This document shows positions 13,386-27,000 of a stretch of 64,000 nt of DNA, piece by piece. Within the stretch, counting starts at the first letter, position 1. Each line of letters opens with the position of its first letter. Position numbers and translations under genes: made by a program. The DNA is from Rotaria sordida (taxonomy: Eukaryota; Rotifera; Eurotatoria; Philodinida; Philodinidae): contig CAJNOL010000005.1 of assembly GCA_905250125.1 (NCBI GenBank), forward strand, positions 124,001-188,000, in the 5' to 3' direction. Under the pieces are notes generated by a model that ran no database searches, was not told the DNA's origin, and was given only the letters and a program-made list of their open reading frames with translations.

Positions 13386-14629
13386 TCTACAATGATTATT
13401 AAATCCTCATGAAAATAATCAAATTATTATCAATGATAATTTGAATGAGTGACAAAAGAAGACAGTGTGTGTGTGTGTATCCATTGACATTTGGATATGA
13501 TGGCTATTGTATAAATGTATTCTTTTTCTCGCGTTATTATTTTTTTATGCGTGTATTGTATTTTACGAGGTGCTTTTTTTTCCAAATGATGTTAGATGTT
13601 TTTTTTTCTTCAAAAATATAGTGCAATGAATAAGTTGTATACATAAAAACGAAGAAAACTGAAAGAATTAAAAAAGAATGATTTATCAAAATGATAATCA
13701 GTACGCTAGCGTTATGACATCATATCGTCAACCGAGACATACGATGTACACATTAAATATTATCTGTTATAGATTTATCGAACCTTATTATCGTGTAAAG
13801 AGAAAATGAATCTATTTTGAATACGTAATTTTCTCGTCATTTAGCTTTAAAAAAAAAACATGCAGGTATTTAAATGTGTATGTTAACTTTGATAAATAGA
13901 ACGACATAAATTCCCAGATGAAATCGAGGATCGAACGGTAAATTACGAGATTTTCTGTTTAGCATCATATAAAAATGTGACAATAAGAAAAATGTGCGTA
14001 GGATATTTTATGTTTGACGAAAACCATAACAGTTATTTTATTCTTACCCATCCAAATGCAAAGATAGTTTTTTTAAATAGGCAAACTTGTGCATAATTGA
14101 AAATAACATAGAAAAAAAACAACAACATGTAGAAGAAAACGAGTACAGAATTATTCTTATCAATGTAACAAAAGAACGCTTATGTTGAAATAAAACAACG
14201 AAAAGAGCACGGACACGTGTGTATGATGCTTTAATTGTTTATCTTTAAGACAGAATCTATCGAACAGTTAGTTGGACAGGGTCGAACAAAAGGTCAAAGA
14301 GTGAGAGTAAGACAAAGAAAAAAACGTCACTTTCTTCTTTTTCTTCTTCTTTTTCTTTCTTTATAATATATTAAATGCCATTCGTTTATTTTTCTTTTCG
14401 CGATTACTTTTTCTCATTGAAGTAACAAACACACAGAGCACACAAAAAAAGAAGAAGAAAGAAGAAAGAAGAAACCAGTTATTCAATACGCTATATGTTA
14501 ATATGCTCATTCATACAGTTTCTTTTCACGGATTATGTCTTATGCATGGCTACTAATTTTCTACAAGATTATTGATTGATATTATCTTAGAACGTATAAA
14601 TAAACAATTTTATTAAAGAATTGTATGTT
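13386..14629. other. Intergenic region between ankyrin gene and TRPA channel
   Basis: Probably the 3' UTR of the ankyrin gene followed by the promoter and 5' UTR of the channel gene. It includes a (TG)n stretch near 13470-13480 and a CT-rich tract with adjoining purine-rich tract (14325-14475). No other gene seen. Confidence 0.4.
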
Positions 14630-14665
14630 ATGAGCAATCATAAGGGATGTACGGTAGCACGCGGC
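14630..14665 (+). other. Candidate short first exon of the TRPA-type channel
   Basis: ATG at 14630 opens twelve codons (MSNHKGCTVARG) ending at a consensus GTAAGT donor. The acceptor TTTAATAG before 15079 continues the frame through two codons to the ATG at 15085. The exon is GC-richer than the surrounding sequence. It could instead be chance, with a 5'-UTR or trans-splice acceptor at 15078. Confidence 0.5.
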
Positions 14666-17600
14666 GTAAGTAATTAATATTAATATTATATTGTTCTTTA
14701 TAACAGATAAAGCATAAGTTCAATTAGTTATTTAGACAGATATTCTTCACAAGAAAAAATTGTACAGATGTTCTTATTTTGTTTTTCTTATATCCTTGGT
14801 TTTATATCTTAGCACATATTTTTAAAGAGATAACTACATGATGAAAGATAATATGAAAACAAGAAAGAAACAATCTTTTTAATTTATGTTAATCGAATTA
14901 TATTAACATGGAAAAAAAAGCAATCTAGCAGTAGCCATATAACAATGCAAATATTTGTTTTGATTGGAAGTTTGTATTGGAATAAAAATTATCTAATAAG
15001 TAACTTAAGATATCATCAATAGTCTCATTTAATCAAATATATTGATTCTCAAATGAATAAATCTTCTCTGTTTAATAGATTTTAATGCCGACTCAAATTT
15101 TTATCATTCCACCGAAACAACCTCGAACACAAAAACCATTAAAAGCATCGAAAAGTAATAAATCTACTCAAGATGAAAATGTTTCTCAATCGGTACCTGA
15201 TACTCCAATTAATGAACAAACAAAATCTTCAAGTGACAATAAATTAGCAGTTATGAAAACAATTCCATCTGTACGTATAAGTCCACCTCAACCAATACTT
15301 GATAGTTTATTTGATTGGGATGATGAAGATCGACGTTTTGGTCAAGTACCGAAATTTGTTCGACATCGACAAAAACAATTACATGAAAAATTTTCTCGAA
15401 TTCAGGAAAGTATAGGACAACAACATGCTACTCAACCAGCTATTGTTTCAGCACCAATTGTTGAAGTACCTGGTGCACAATCAACATCAAATGCAAATGA
15501 TCATACACCACAAAAACGAGAAGGAAGTCTAGAGACAGGTGAAATACAAGGACATACATTACTTCATTTAGCTGCTAAACTTGGACATGAAGAAATAATG
15601 AGAATGTTAATTACTGAGACGTCACATGCAAATAGTTTATTAAATACTCGTGGACAAACACCATTACTTTGTGCTATTGAAGCTGGATCAACATCAACAG
15701 CAACATTACTAATGGAACAAGATCCATTATCATTAACATGTAAGGATCATATTGATTCTAGTGCATTTCATTATGCAACTGAACATTGTAATGATATTGT
15801 TTTAAGTCGTGCTATTGCATTACTTAAACGACTCAGTTCAAGTGCTGCTAGAGTTACTGTAAGTCGAAAAAAAAAAAAGGTTCAATCTTTTTCTTTTTGC
15901 TCCTTGATTATAGTATAAATTTTGTTAATCTTTCTTAAGGCTCTTCAACGACTTATTGAAAAAAATGCCAATGGTAAAACACCATTTGTTATTGCAATTG
16001 AAAAAGGTTCATTGAAATGTATTAAATATATATTAAGTAGTAAATGGTTATATCGAAATGCTGAAATAGCAGATTTTATAAATGCTGATTCATTAAAAAC
16101 AACAATTGATAAAGATCAATTAGATATAGCTACATTTTTTGTTTCTGATACACGACGTTTTGCTGTTATTATTCAAATAAAAATTAATGCCAATGGACGC
16201 ACATATAATGTATTAGAATATTCAATAGCATTAAAAAAACCTGATTTTGTTCGAACATTTATTAGTGTAAGAATTCCAAGTGATGAACGAGAACTTTATC
16301 GTTCATATAAAAATTTTTTAAAACATTATAATGTTGGTTATTCCGGTGCAAGTTATGATCAAACACCAATACAACGAATGTTAACTATGGTAGGTTTTTG
16401 AAAATTAGAAAGAAAATTTAAAATTTCTAACAAAATCATTATTAAAAGTTTGAATGATTATGACAAAACAGAAAAATCATAATCTAGAAAAAAAAAACAG
16501 AATGAATTCTGAGAAAAAAATTAATTTATTCTTTGCACGAATTGACGAATTCAAACTGTTGTTTTGTTTTGGAAGACAGATGAAAAGGTTCGAATGTCCA
16601 GTTTATATATCATAAATGGAGAAAAATAATTGATTCATTTTCATCCTTGTCTTCCGTTAAATAGCATAGGTATAAAAATAATTTACTAAAACTATATAGT
16701 TTTAATTCAATCCTATATATTTCAAATAATAACTACATTCAAATTCTCATAGCGAATGTTTCTCGAACTCATCGAAAAGATTTCTGTGTGTTTAATTTAT
16801 GAGAATATCATTCAAAATTTTTTCTTTTTGGTTTTATTAGACGGAAATGCTTCCATTAGTTCCACTATTACTCGAACAATTTGTTGGTGAAGATGGTATT
16901 GATTTATCAGTTGTTGACGATTGTTTACGAGCACGTCCAGCACCACATCGTTGTATGTTTGGTCGTTCAAAACGATTTTCAACATCAAATTGGCTTAAAC
17001 AACATCCATTATCATTAATTGCTGAAGCAAATCATGCACCAGTTTATGATCATGATGTTGTTAAAATTTGTGTTGATTTAAAATTTCAATTATTTGGAAA
17101 TTTTTTATATTTACTTATTTTATGCGCACAAGTTTCATTTGTATGTTTATATACTGGTGTTGCACTTGGTTCACCCACACCACCTCGATCTTATTATGAT
17201 GTCTCAAATTTGACATGTAAACAAATATGTCATACATTAACATCAGATGTTAATGATCCTCTACCAGGCAATGCTTTACTACGTAAGTTTTTATATGATT
17301 TATTTATGTTTATTAATTAATTAATTATTTCTTAGAACTTTTACGTATTTTATTATTAATTTGTTCTGGTATTGCAATATTAAAAGAATTTTTTCAATTA
17401 ATAACTCAACGTGAAAAATATTTTCGTGGTTTTTTTGTGAATTTTCTTGAATTACACACATATGTATGCGCAATTTTATTTGCTATAGATGTTAATCATT
17501 GTACACAACGTACTGGTCTTCGTTGTAAATGGCAATGGGAAGCAGGTGCATTAGGTATGGCTAGTGTATGGACATTATTATTACTTGTATTTATGAATGC

Positions 17601-18540
17601 ATTAAAAATTGGCAAATATGGTCTTTTATTTGTTAGTGTATTTTTAACATTTTTAAAATTTTGTCTTATTTATGTATTTATATGGATTGGATATATAATT
17701 GCATTTCATATGTTATTTGTACATAAAAAACCACAATTTACATCTATTTTTTATACAATACCAAAAACATTAGCTATGCTTACAGGAGAATATGATTTTG
17801 ATGATTTATTCTTTCCAAATGGAAAATTTTTACAAGGAAGTGAAGCAGCAATGGTACTTTATTCAATATTTGTATTTACAATGAATATTGTTATTATGAA
17901 TATTATGGTATAAATGAATATGAATGAATTTTAAAAATTACAAAAAAACTACCTTTTTTTTTTAATTTAGGTTGGTCTTGCAGTTTCAGATGTAAAACGT
18001 TTTCGTTTAAATGCTAAACGTGAACATTTACGTGCACGTATCGAAACATGTCTTGGTTTGCAAGCTAAATTTGGTCTTTTATGTGAAACTTGTTCTCGAT
18101 TAGTACTTGCACTATCTAAACATCAATTGTTTCCACATTTTCAAAACCATGTTACACAAATGCATGGAATTAAAAGATATTACTTATGGAAATTAGAATT
18201 ACGTACACCACGAATTTGTATACCACAATCAACAAGTGTTTTAACATCTATATATAATACTAATCAAATTAATAGTAATACACAACCAACTCGAAGTCTG
18301 AGACATCATTCACCAAGAGAATATGTTACATGTGAAGTTGGATATTATCGACATCATATTGATCGTGCTGGTGAACCTTTATTACAAGAAAATGATAATA
18401 TACGTTTATTGCGTAAAACTGATGAATTACGTGATGTTTTTGAAAAAGCTAATTCACGTATTCATAATGAATTAAGAAAATTAACTATGTCATTACAATC
18501 AGATTTTGATGAAATCAAAAGAAAATTACTTGAAAGTTAA
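14630..18540 (+). CDS. TRPA-type ankyrin-repeat cation channel
   Basis: Main exons 15079-15858, 15940-16389, 16841-17282, 17336-17907 and 17971-18540. A candidate first exon 14630-14665 (12 codons, consensus GTAAGT donor) joins in phase to give 949 residues; otherwise translation starts at the ATG at 15085 (935 residues). The N-terminal region has ankyrin repeats (GHTLLHLAAKLGHEEI, TPLLCAIEAGSTSTATLL; about residues 169-260) and more in the next exon. Six hydrophobic segments follow at about 505-530, 571-595, 604-625, 636-660, 664-696 and 738-768. The pore loop has LAMLTGEYDFDDLF, and S6 ends in MVGLAVSDV. Both are signatures of TRPA (TRPA1/painless/pyrexia) channels, which are plasma-membrane Ca2+-permeable sensors of heat and irritants. 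There are fewer repeats than in TRPA1 (about 14-17), closer to the insect painless/pyrexia type. The C terminus has a short helical, possibly coiled-coil tail. The exact stimulus cannot be inferred. Confidence 0.92.
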
Positions 18541-18760
18541 TTCATTTATTGTTTCATTGGTTCTTTTTGTTTTTATATAAACAAATATTGAGAATCTATA
18601 GCAATTCGTCTTTCGATTTATCAACGAAAATAACACTGTGATATTTTAATTATTTCTAATCGAGCTAATTGATGACATTAGTGTGTTGCCTTTTTTTTTA
18701 TTTTGTTGCAGTGAATTATTGTATGAATAAATTGTTGATATGATCAGTATAACAATGATG
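18541..18760. other. 3' flank of the TRPA gene
   Basis: Probable 3' UTR; GAATAAA near 18725 could serve as polyadenylation signal. Nothing else seen before the mobile element. Confidence 0.4.
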
Positions 18761-18769
18761 ATATCATAT

Positions 18770-20353
18770 GGCTACTATTTAACTGCTAAGTAATTTTTTT
18801 CAAAAAATTCTAAGTTAAAAAAGTATTTCTGCTAAGTTTTTTACTTAAATTTTAAATAAAAAAGTTTGATTTTCTAAGTAAAATATTGTAAATCTGCAGG
18901 TAAATATACAATTTTTGTTAAGTAAACTGACATGAATATCTAAGTAGAAAAAGTTAATTGTACAGTTATTGTATAAGTGACATCAGCATGTAACCGTGTT
19001 GAGGTAGAAGCAATTTGCAATAATTTTTTCGTTGATATAAAAAATCCAAATTTATTGCCATCATCTACCACGTCTTAGTTATCATCAATATCATCTGCAT
19101 AATGAACATGATATGAAAGAACAAATGGTTCATCGTCAGATTGTGGTACACTGTAGATTCTCCAGCACATAAAGATTCTAATTGTTCCAAGCTTAAAGTT
19201 GAAAGACCAAATCTCTTTTTATTCAGTTGTACCAAATAATTTTTTAGTTGATTGAAGGTAATCTTAAAATTTTTTTCTTGTAAAACTTCATATATTTTTC
19301 TGAGTTTTAATTTTAAATAAAACAATCCATCAATATATTGTTTTGTTTCTTCGGAAAAAATCTTGCATTGATTTGAATTTGTATAATGGTGTTCACTTAC
19401 TGTACGAAACAATATTACCTGATCACTATCATTTGGAGAGTATAGATGTATTGCTGCATGACATTGTTTGCCACGAAATTGCACTTGATTACAGCGATAA
19501 TGAACTTTTATTCCATCATGATCTTTGTTAGTGTAATATCTATTCCACTGTTTTTCTTGTTTAAATGCCATTTGAGCTTCGTTATCATCAGAAAAAATTT
19601 TATCTTTAATCCAATGAAGATTACGTCGAACTATCTTTTTTTTCTTGAATATCTTCTTCATCGATTTTCATTTCATCATCCGATTCCGATGAGCTTTCAT
19701 ATGGTTGTGTCGCCAGAAAATTTGTTCTAGTTTATTAATTCAGAATAAATTTTTAGTAGCGCAGATATATATACAAAAATGGGGGCGGGAGCGGGTAAGA
19801 ACTCGCTAGAAAGTGCCAAACAGAAAAGAATTCTCGAGAAAACAATGCAGATAATATGTAAAAGAAACAACAAGAGAAAAATAGCAATAATTGTACCGGA
19901 ACATCCTCGAAGAAAATATGCACCTATTCATGCATAACATCAGAACGAAAGAAGATATAGGTGAAATATACAAATGTCATGAAACTAGTTTAATGTTGAT
20001 AGAAGGAAAGCAAGAGGAAAAATATATACGTCATACCACCATAAAAAATTCTTCTTATCTCAGATAATCGTACTTTGCCTTTATTCGAAATTACTTACTA
20101 ATTATAATTTTTACTTAGTGATTGAATTTTTTTAGTATAATTTCGATTTATTAACTTAACAAAAAAGATTTTTACTTAGCGATTACTTATCAAACTTAGC
20201 AAACAGTTTTTTTTTTATTGAGAACCTTATTATTAACTGAGCGTTCAATATTTTTACTTAACATTCAACTTTTTTACTGAGCAAATAGACATTTTACTTG
20301 GCAAAAGCCAACTTAACATTTTAATATTTTTACTTAGCAAATAATTTATAGTC
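18770..20353. mobile_element. Mutator-like (MULE) transposon, degenerate, with 9-bp target site duplication
   Basis: The 9-mer ATATCATAT occurs at 18761-18769 and again at 20354-20362, immediately outside inverted termini. The left end reads GGCTACTATTTAACTGCTAAG; the inverse of the right end reads GACTATAAATTATTTGCTAAG. Both ends then carry arrays of a short motif in opposite orientation: CTAAGT copies at 18788-18945 and ACTTAG/ACTTAA copies at 20090-20340. A 9-bp duplication plus a FLYWCH-type N-terminal domain inside (19661-19065) fits the MULE superfamily. No catalytic DDE domain is visible in the 1584 bp, so this is a deletion derivative or decayed copy. Confidence 0.85.
19065..19738 (-). 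pseudogene. FLYWCH/MULE transposase N-terminal fragment
   Basis: Minus-strand frame 19661-19065 encodes a zinc-finger-like region of the FLYWCH type, with RYYTNKDHDGIKVHYRCNQV, then QCHAAIHLY and SEHHYTN giving spaced Cys and His residues. Upstream, a second frame (from about 19727) encodes an acidic stretch containing SSSESDDEMKIDEEDIQEKK. It runs into the first frame across a run of eight A's, which suggests a single frameshift in one former reading frame. The protein stops soon after the domain with no transposase core, so it is not functional as a transposase. Confidence 0.75.
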
Positions 20354-23300
20354 ATATCATATCACTTTATTTATAATAATAAATAAATTTGTACTTGTTA
20401 TGCGGTTCAATCACATTTGTTTTAATGGATAGTTTTTGATTTCATACATAACTTAGTGGAAAAAAGTTTAACAACAATCTAATTTTTTTTCTACAGTGTT
20501 AAACAATTAACTCAAATCCAGATAATAATTTTAATAGCTAATGGAGTTTTTAGATCTAATATATTCTATATTGGATGAACTAGGATAGCAAGGTTTCTAA
20601 AAAACTGAACATGGTAATTTTCAGATCCCAGAAGATTATTTTTAATAATGCCATTTTAAAGACAAAAATTTCCTTAAACATTTAAAAGTACTATAAAAAC
20701 CGAAAAAAAAGGCATTTTTTTAGAAGGGAACTCATCCAACTGATAATATCCGTTAGAGCTCATATTTTGCTCATAGCTAGGACTTATAGACTAGATAAAA
20801 AGCCTGAAAATATTCGTGCCATTGAGCATTTCTTTTCGAGTTATGATCATTTTACTGGACTAAAATGCTACGAAGGAGAAGTGTATCATTAGTAATAAAA
20901 ATCACATTTTTCTATTCCTTCTTAATTTTGGATTTTTCATATAAGCAAATATGTGTTCGTCAGAATCTTTTACAAAAACTCACGAGATTTTTGCAGAGTA
21001 TACAATTATGACAAAAGAATTGCGTTTCATTACTTCTTCAGATATTTATTTACATTGGTACAAGTAATAAACTAGTGAAGATGATTCTGTCACGATAATC
21101 TCTTATAATTCGTTGTTAACTAACAGTAAGTTTAGTTTTTATTTGACTATGTGATGCTCTAAAAATACTTTTTTGCGCTCTATCTTATGATTCGATTAGA
21201 AATTTTTATACACATTCTAACTGGTCAGGAACATCGCGACGAAATTATTGTAGAATAATCAAGTTTTTATCACAAAACATTGAAACACTGTTTTTCTTTG
21301 AAGTTTTTATTTTAAACAAATGTTTGACTCAAGAAAAACAAATCTTAAGCCATAATGCTAAATTATAGAGTAGGTCTACGACAATTTCGGTTATTGTTAG
21401 AGCCTTTTCTGGCGGCACCTTGTTCAGGCGATACAGACTCGTGGTGTCATCTTAATAGTTTATATTTCTCTTTTTTCAATTCAACATATCGCTCTGTTAA
21501 TCATATTGTACTTTTTGTATTCTTCGTTCTTTTTTTCTGCCAATGTTTTGCTATTCTTACGACCACTTGACTTTTACAGCTGTGCAAGTCGACATAACCG
21601 CAATTATAGACAGTATATGAAGAGAAACAGGTTTTATACAAACAATTCTCTTTTCAATCATTGTTTTCCTATTCATCGTATTCTCCAATTCTTTTAATGC
21701 AAAAGCGTATGTTGATGTGCTGTCCTATTACTGCAGTAAGAGGTGATATTTCCTTATGCAGCTAATAAATCTCATTCATATTTCTCAGTAAAGATTTATC
21801 CGAATAAATCGATTGCTTGAAAACCAACAAAAAAAGTTATTTGATTCCATCGAAAATCGTGACAATATGCGATTAGTTGAATAACTATATTAGTAGACAA
21901 TTCAGTAGTAAGCAGGAGACGGGAAGTTACCGAGACTAACCTGTTGCCCTGTGACAAGTTATGAAAACTTAGTGAGCTATATTTTTCGACCAGAAAAAGC
22001 CTATTTTAAGAAAATGACGATGTATAATAAAGTTTGACCGCAGGTGTTCATGGCCAAGGAATCTGGATCCATATGGGTGGCTTTCTGAAAAAGTCAAATT
22101 CAAAAATTTTAAAAAATCACTAATAGAATCGAATTTCTAAACTTCAAAAGCATTCTTTCAAACTTCGCACGAAATTATTATTTTCGCGAAATAGGCCACT
22201 TCTCACCAAACAACGACTTTGTAGAAGACAGTCTCGACCTTTATACTATGCAAAAATATCGCTAATAGGACATATGCAACAAGAGACGTCATTGCTGAAA
22301 AGGAAGTCTATTATGGAGGTGATTATCAAAAAAAAAAAGAATTCAAAGCATGGTTCAGTCAACGAACAGAAAGTAAGATTAAATGTAATGGACGTTTTCA
22401 TGAAAGTTATGAGGAAAATTATTGAACAATTAGCATGTATTCAATTTATTCTAACCAAATGTTTAATACTTTCTGCTAAGTCTCTTAATCAATCGAAAAA
22501 CGAAGAAATATTTTGTCTAAATACTTTTGATGCATTCGTTAGTATAGAAGAAATTACATATGAGACATTATAAAAGTGAATATAAATTAGCACTGTCAAG
22601 TCATTTAATAAATATTTATATCAATATCTAGACTGTCATTTGTCTTTATGATCGTAGAAACAATTCAAAGTTTTAGATTGCTTATCTTGTATGTAAATTC
22701 AATTCCACAAATTATAGTTCTATCATGAACGAATAAATATGGCATATGTTTAAATAGAGATTGATTACAGATCAACTTATTTACCATATAGAAAAATATG
22801 TCAATAATCTTTGGATGGATGTTTTATTGTAGAACTTATAGATAGATATACTCAAATTTGATAATTTATTAATATTTATATGATGATATATATTCTTATA
22901 AAAAAATTGCGAAAAAAAAAGTGCGTATGTCTTAGATAAATAAGTTGTTCTTGTATGAAAACCGATCATAATATAAATGTTTTTTTTTCCTCTCTTTTTC
23001 TCTAGGTCATTATTGTCATTTGAATTAATAGTTCAAATTACTATGTTTACGGACAGATATGTATGAAGAAAAGATTTATAAAGTATCATAGCATCAATTA
23101 CATCTTCATAAGATTCATATATTTTAATTTATATCAAGATTGCATGTCTGATTACATTATTGATCATCTATATTTATGTTAATTACCATAATAATTTCTA
23201 TTAGGACAGTGCAAATGACAGTTGGTGGTTTAAATAAATAAGAAAAAAAATTGGTATGCAATGCTCTATTCATAAAATATTCATACAAGAATCTATTTGA

Positions 23301-24047
23301 ATAATTTTTAGTGCAAAAAGAAATTGTTAAAATCACCTGCTGCGATTATTTAGACAAATTCTTTTATCAAGTTAATTGCTGATTTTTTTATTCATTTCTG
23401 CTTCGTTTTATTGACTTTATACATATATATATATTTACTGAATGCCCGACATTCATGCTAGTGTTTCTGTTTTTTAATGATTCGTAATCAAAATTGAATT
23501 AATTACTTAGAAGTAATTTCCTATTATAAACGTCTATAAACAATTAGTTAATGTCATAAATCGTAATGGTAGGAATAATTGAGTTTAAACTTTAGGCGAA
23601 CTAATTCATTTATTTAAAGAAATACAAAATTGCAATTAATACAAATCACAAGAAGACCATCGATTTTTGGAAAATACAATGAACTATTTTTTTTTTTGCA
23701 TACAAATGCCTGCGAAATGAATTTTTAATTTAGCACAATTAGTAATCATAAACACATTCAAATAAAAGAAAAAAAAATATTTTCGCAAACCTAAATCCTC
23801 AACCAATAATAAAAAGATTTGTATAAGAATATTCATACAAACAAAAAGATATAGAATGTATTACAAAAAAATTCTAGAACCGCATAATTGCGTCAAGCAT
23901 TCAAAGAAAACAAATTAGTCAAATAAAAAAGAAAAAGAAATAGAATGAGTATAGCAACAAATCAATCCAAACACATTTAATAAAACTCATTCTGTGCTCT
24001 CTAATAAACATGAAACATGTAGAAATTTTTAAATTTTATTATATTCG
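20354..24047. other. Intergenic region with repeat relics
   Basis: At 20447-20680 lies a solo arm of the palindromic family found complete at 40327-41250. Shared runs include AAAGTTTAACAACAAT, CAAATCCAGATA and GGATGAACTA. The rest is AT-rich, with short ORFs (for example 21355-21570 and 22274-22573) that have no recognisable content. No gene is called. Confidence 0.5.
20447..20690. repeat. Solo arm of the 40327-41250 palindromic element family
   Basis: The block begins GTGGAAAAAAGTTTAACAAC and aligns along its length with the left arm at 40332-40430 plus 40765-40850, and with the inverse of the right arm. It skips the GC-rich insert seen in that copy. No matching opposite arm was found within the next few kb. 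Confidence 0.65.
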
Positions 24048-27000
24048 TTATAATGTGCTCTTTATATAATCATTTTGAGAATAAAAAGATGGATTACCAC
24101 TATATCTTACTGCGGAACCAGGTCGTATTGTCGGTGGTTGTCTTGCTAAAACAGTATCTGCTGGATCAAGAGTAGAAAAATAATCATAACCTGTATAATA
24201 ATGTAAAACACGTGGTTCTTGTTTTTGTTCAAATCTTCTGTCTATTAGATTTATTCGAGTTGGATGATAATAATCACGTTGAATATAATCATGTGTAGGT
24301 TCCGAAGCATAGCCAATTGATTGATTCATTGCATTTGTTCCTGTTCGATGCCAATGTGGTGGAGATGGCCGTGGTTGATATTGATAAGGTGATGATGGTG
24401 TTCGATAAGATTGTGTTGGAACTGGTATTGAAGGTTGTGGTGGCATTGTTGTTGCCGATGGTGATGCTATAAGATTAGAACGATTGTGTTCAAAACTTTG
24501 ATATGATGTTGATGGTTGCTGTTGCCGTTGTTGTTGTTGTTGCTGATGTTGACTATGTATATTAGTTTCTTGAGTAGTAGTCGTCGTGGATGTATAATTT
24601 GCAAGTGGTTTATGATTAGTATTTGATACATAATCCCTATTAATACCACCATTAGGTACTGCTGTTGGAAAATAACGACTCGGATGAAGTACTTGTGGAT
24701 AATCATAAGGTTTATTTCTTTTTTTCTTATTTTGTCTAACAATGACAAATGTTGATGGACTTAATGTTGCTGGATAACCATTAAGATCGGCAAATGTTTC
24801 AATAATAGTATCATTGTCTACAGTTCTTTATAAAGAACGATAAAAAAGCAAAATTTATAATAAATCAAATATAGTAATACAAAAAAAAAACATAAAAAAC
24901 TAAACTTACCTAAATGGTTTTCTCAAGAGTGAATCATAAATAGATAAAAGTATAGCACCTAAAAGAACAAGTATGACAGCAACCAGATTTACATAAAAAC
25001 ACCAATCAAGATCGCGTGGTGATTGTGAAACATTATATACAGAAAAACCAAAGACAAATAATCCCACAATACCAATACATGCTGAAAATATAATAAAATT
25101 TATTGCCTAAAAAACGTTTTAATCATTTTTCATATAAAATTCATTACCTGCTGGCCAAATGCAAAAGATTGCTAATATAGCCAAATAATAATGAAAACTG
25201 TTTCGACGTCGATAACAAGTAATAGAAGCTATAGTAATAATTAATGTTGCGGTTGTTAAAAACAGAAATACAATTTCAAGAGCTTGCCATGCATTAATAC
25301 CACCTTGAACAAAAAAATAGATAAGACATATCAATATGTATATATAGAGTGGTGCTCAAAATTATTCATACACCCGACAAATAACGATCCGACGATGATA
25401 TCTTTGTTTTTATTAAAGGTATAGAATTGTGGTTTTTGCGTCAAAATATAGCTAAGTATTGATGCTGTCTACACTGAAAGTTTCCGCTCTATAGAGCTTA
25501 TCTTGATGATGTAAGGCTAAAAATAGTAAAATTGTAGAATTTTGATTTAGCTCAAAATTATTCATACACCTATTATGTGAAGTAAAATGATTGCAACATC
25601 GAACATTTTGCAAATATCTCAGCATGAGTAAATCCTATACCTTCAATTTTTTAAAAAGATGCGCAGTGAAAATCTCTACAAGACTGACTATGAAAATGCC
25701 TCATCGAATTCTCGTAATAATTTTTTTTAAAGCTAAAAGTGAAGTGCGACGAAGTGATGGACTGTCTTATTTTTGTTTCTTTCTGAATAACGGGACACAT
25801 TATCATTTCGCAGTGCTTCACTGTTAGTTTTAAAAAAAATTATTGCGAGAATTCGATGAGGCATTTTCATAGTCACTCTTGTAGAGATTTTCACTGCGCA
25901 TCTTTTTAAAAAATTGAAGTTATAGGATTTACTCATGCTGAGATATTTGCAAAATGTTCGATGTTGCAATCATTTTACTTCACATAATAGGTGTATGAAT
26001 AATTTTGAGCTAAATCACAATTCTACAATTTTACTATTTTTAGCCTTACATCATCAAGATAAGCTCTATGGGGCGGAAACTTCCAGTGTAGACAGCATCA
26101 ATACTTAGCTATATTTTGACGCAAAACCACAATTCTATACCTTGAATAAAAACAAAGATATTATCATCGGATCGTTATTTGTCGGGTGTATGAATAATTT
26201 TGAGCGCCACTCTATATATAGAAAAATGATCATATTCAATTATTTACTTTTAGATTGATTAAGACGACGTTCAATATAAGGACTATGAGGTCCGCCAGTA
26301 GAAAACCAACTATCACATGTATTATTTGTATAAGAACATAAACGCCAAAGACCATATCGATTTGCATTACCCTCAAAATTATCATGGAACCATGAATGTT
26401 CAACAGCAAAAACAATGATCAATGCAGTTACACTTAGAATTAATGATAAGATAGTTAGAACAAGAAACCACAGGATACTTAATCGCTAAAAATAAAATAA
26501 AATACAAAGATAATAAGATGTATTCAAAAAAACAAACAACTAAGGTCTTGCCGTGTGTGAATTTCGCGTCGTCATCCACAAAAAAAATACCGTCGTCTGT
26601 GTATATATTTATTTTACAAATGGTCTTCTCGTAGTTAAACCCAAATTCATCTAAATTTGGCGTAAAACTTTGTGGCAAACATACTTATATAGACACACAC
26701 ATGCACACTTTCCGATTTCCGTTTCGACCACGCTCACTCAAAATGTATGAAACAACAAAAAAAATTGAAAAAAGTAAAGTGCAGCCTTTCTTCTTTTTCT
26801 TTTAGAAGATTTCATTTCTTTTAAATGAAGAAAAAAAAAGAAGAAAATGTATATGTAAGTGAGATGAAAAACACTGTTGACATAAATTTTCATTCACATA
26901 ATGTAAATGACAAGAAGAAAAAACCGAAAAAGAAAAGGTGCGATAACTATATAATTTGACAATAACAAAATCGATCAGAAAAGGAAATATAAGATGTTAA

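Noticed and set aside
22274..22573. 99-residue plus-strand ORF
   Set aside because: Composition follows local base composition, with a lysine run from a poly(A) tract; no motif.
25591..25969. Two near-identical 78-residue ORFs on opposite strands
   Set aside because: They are the two arms of the palindromic element read in opposite directions, not genes.
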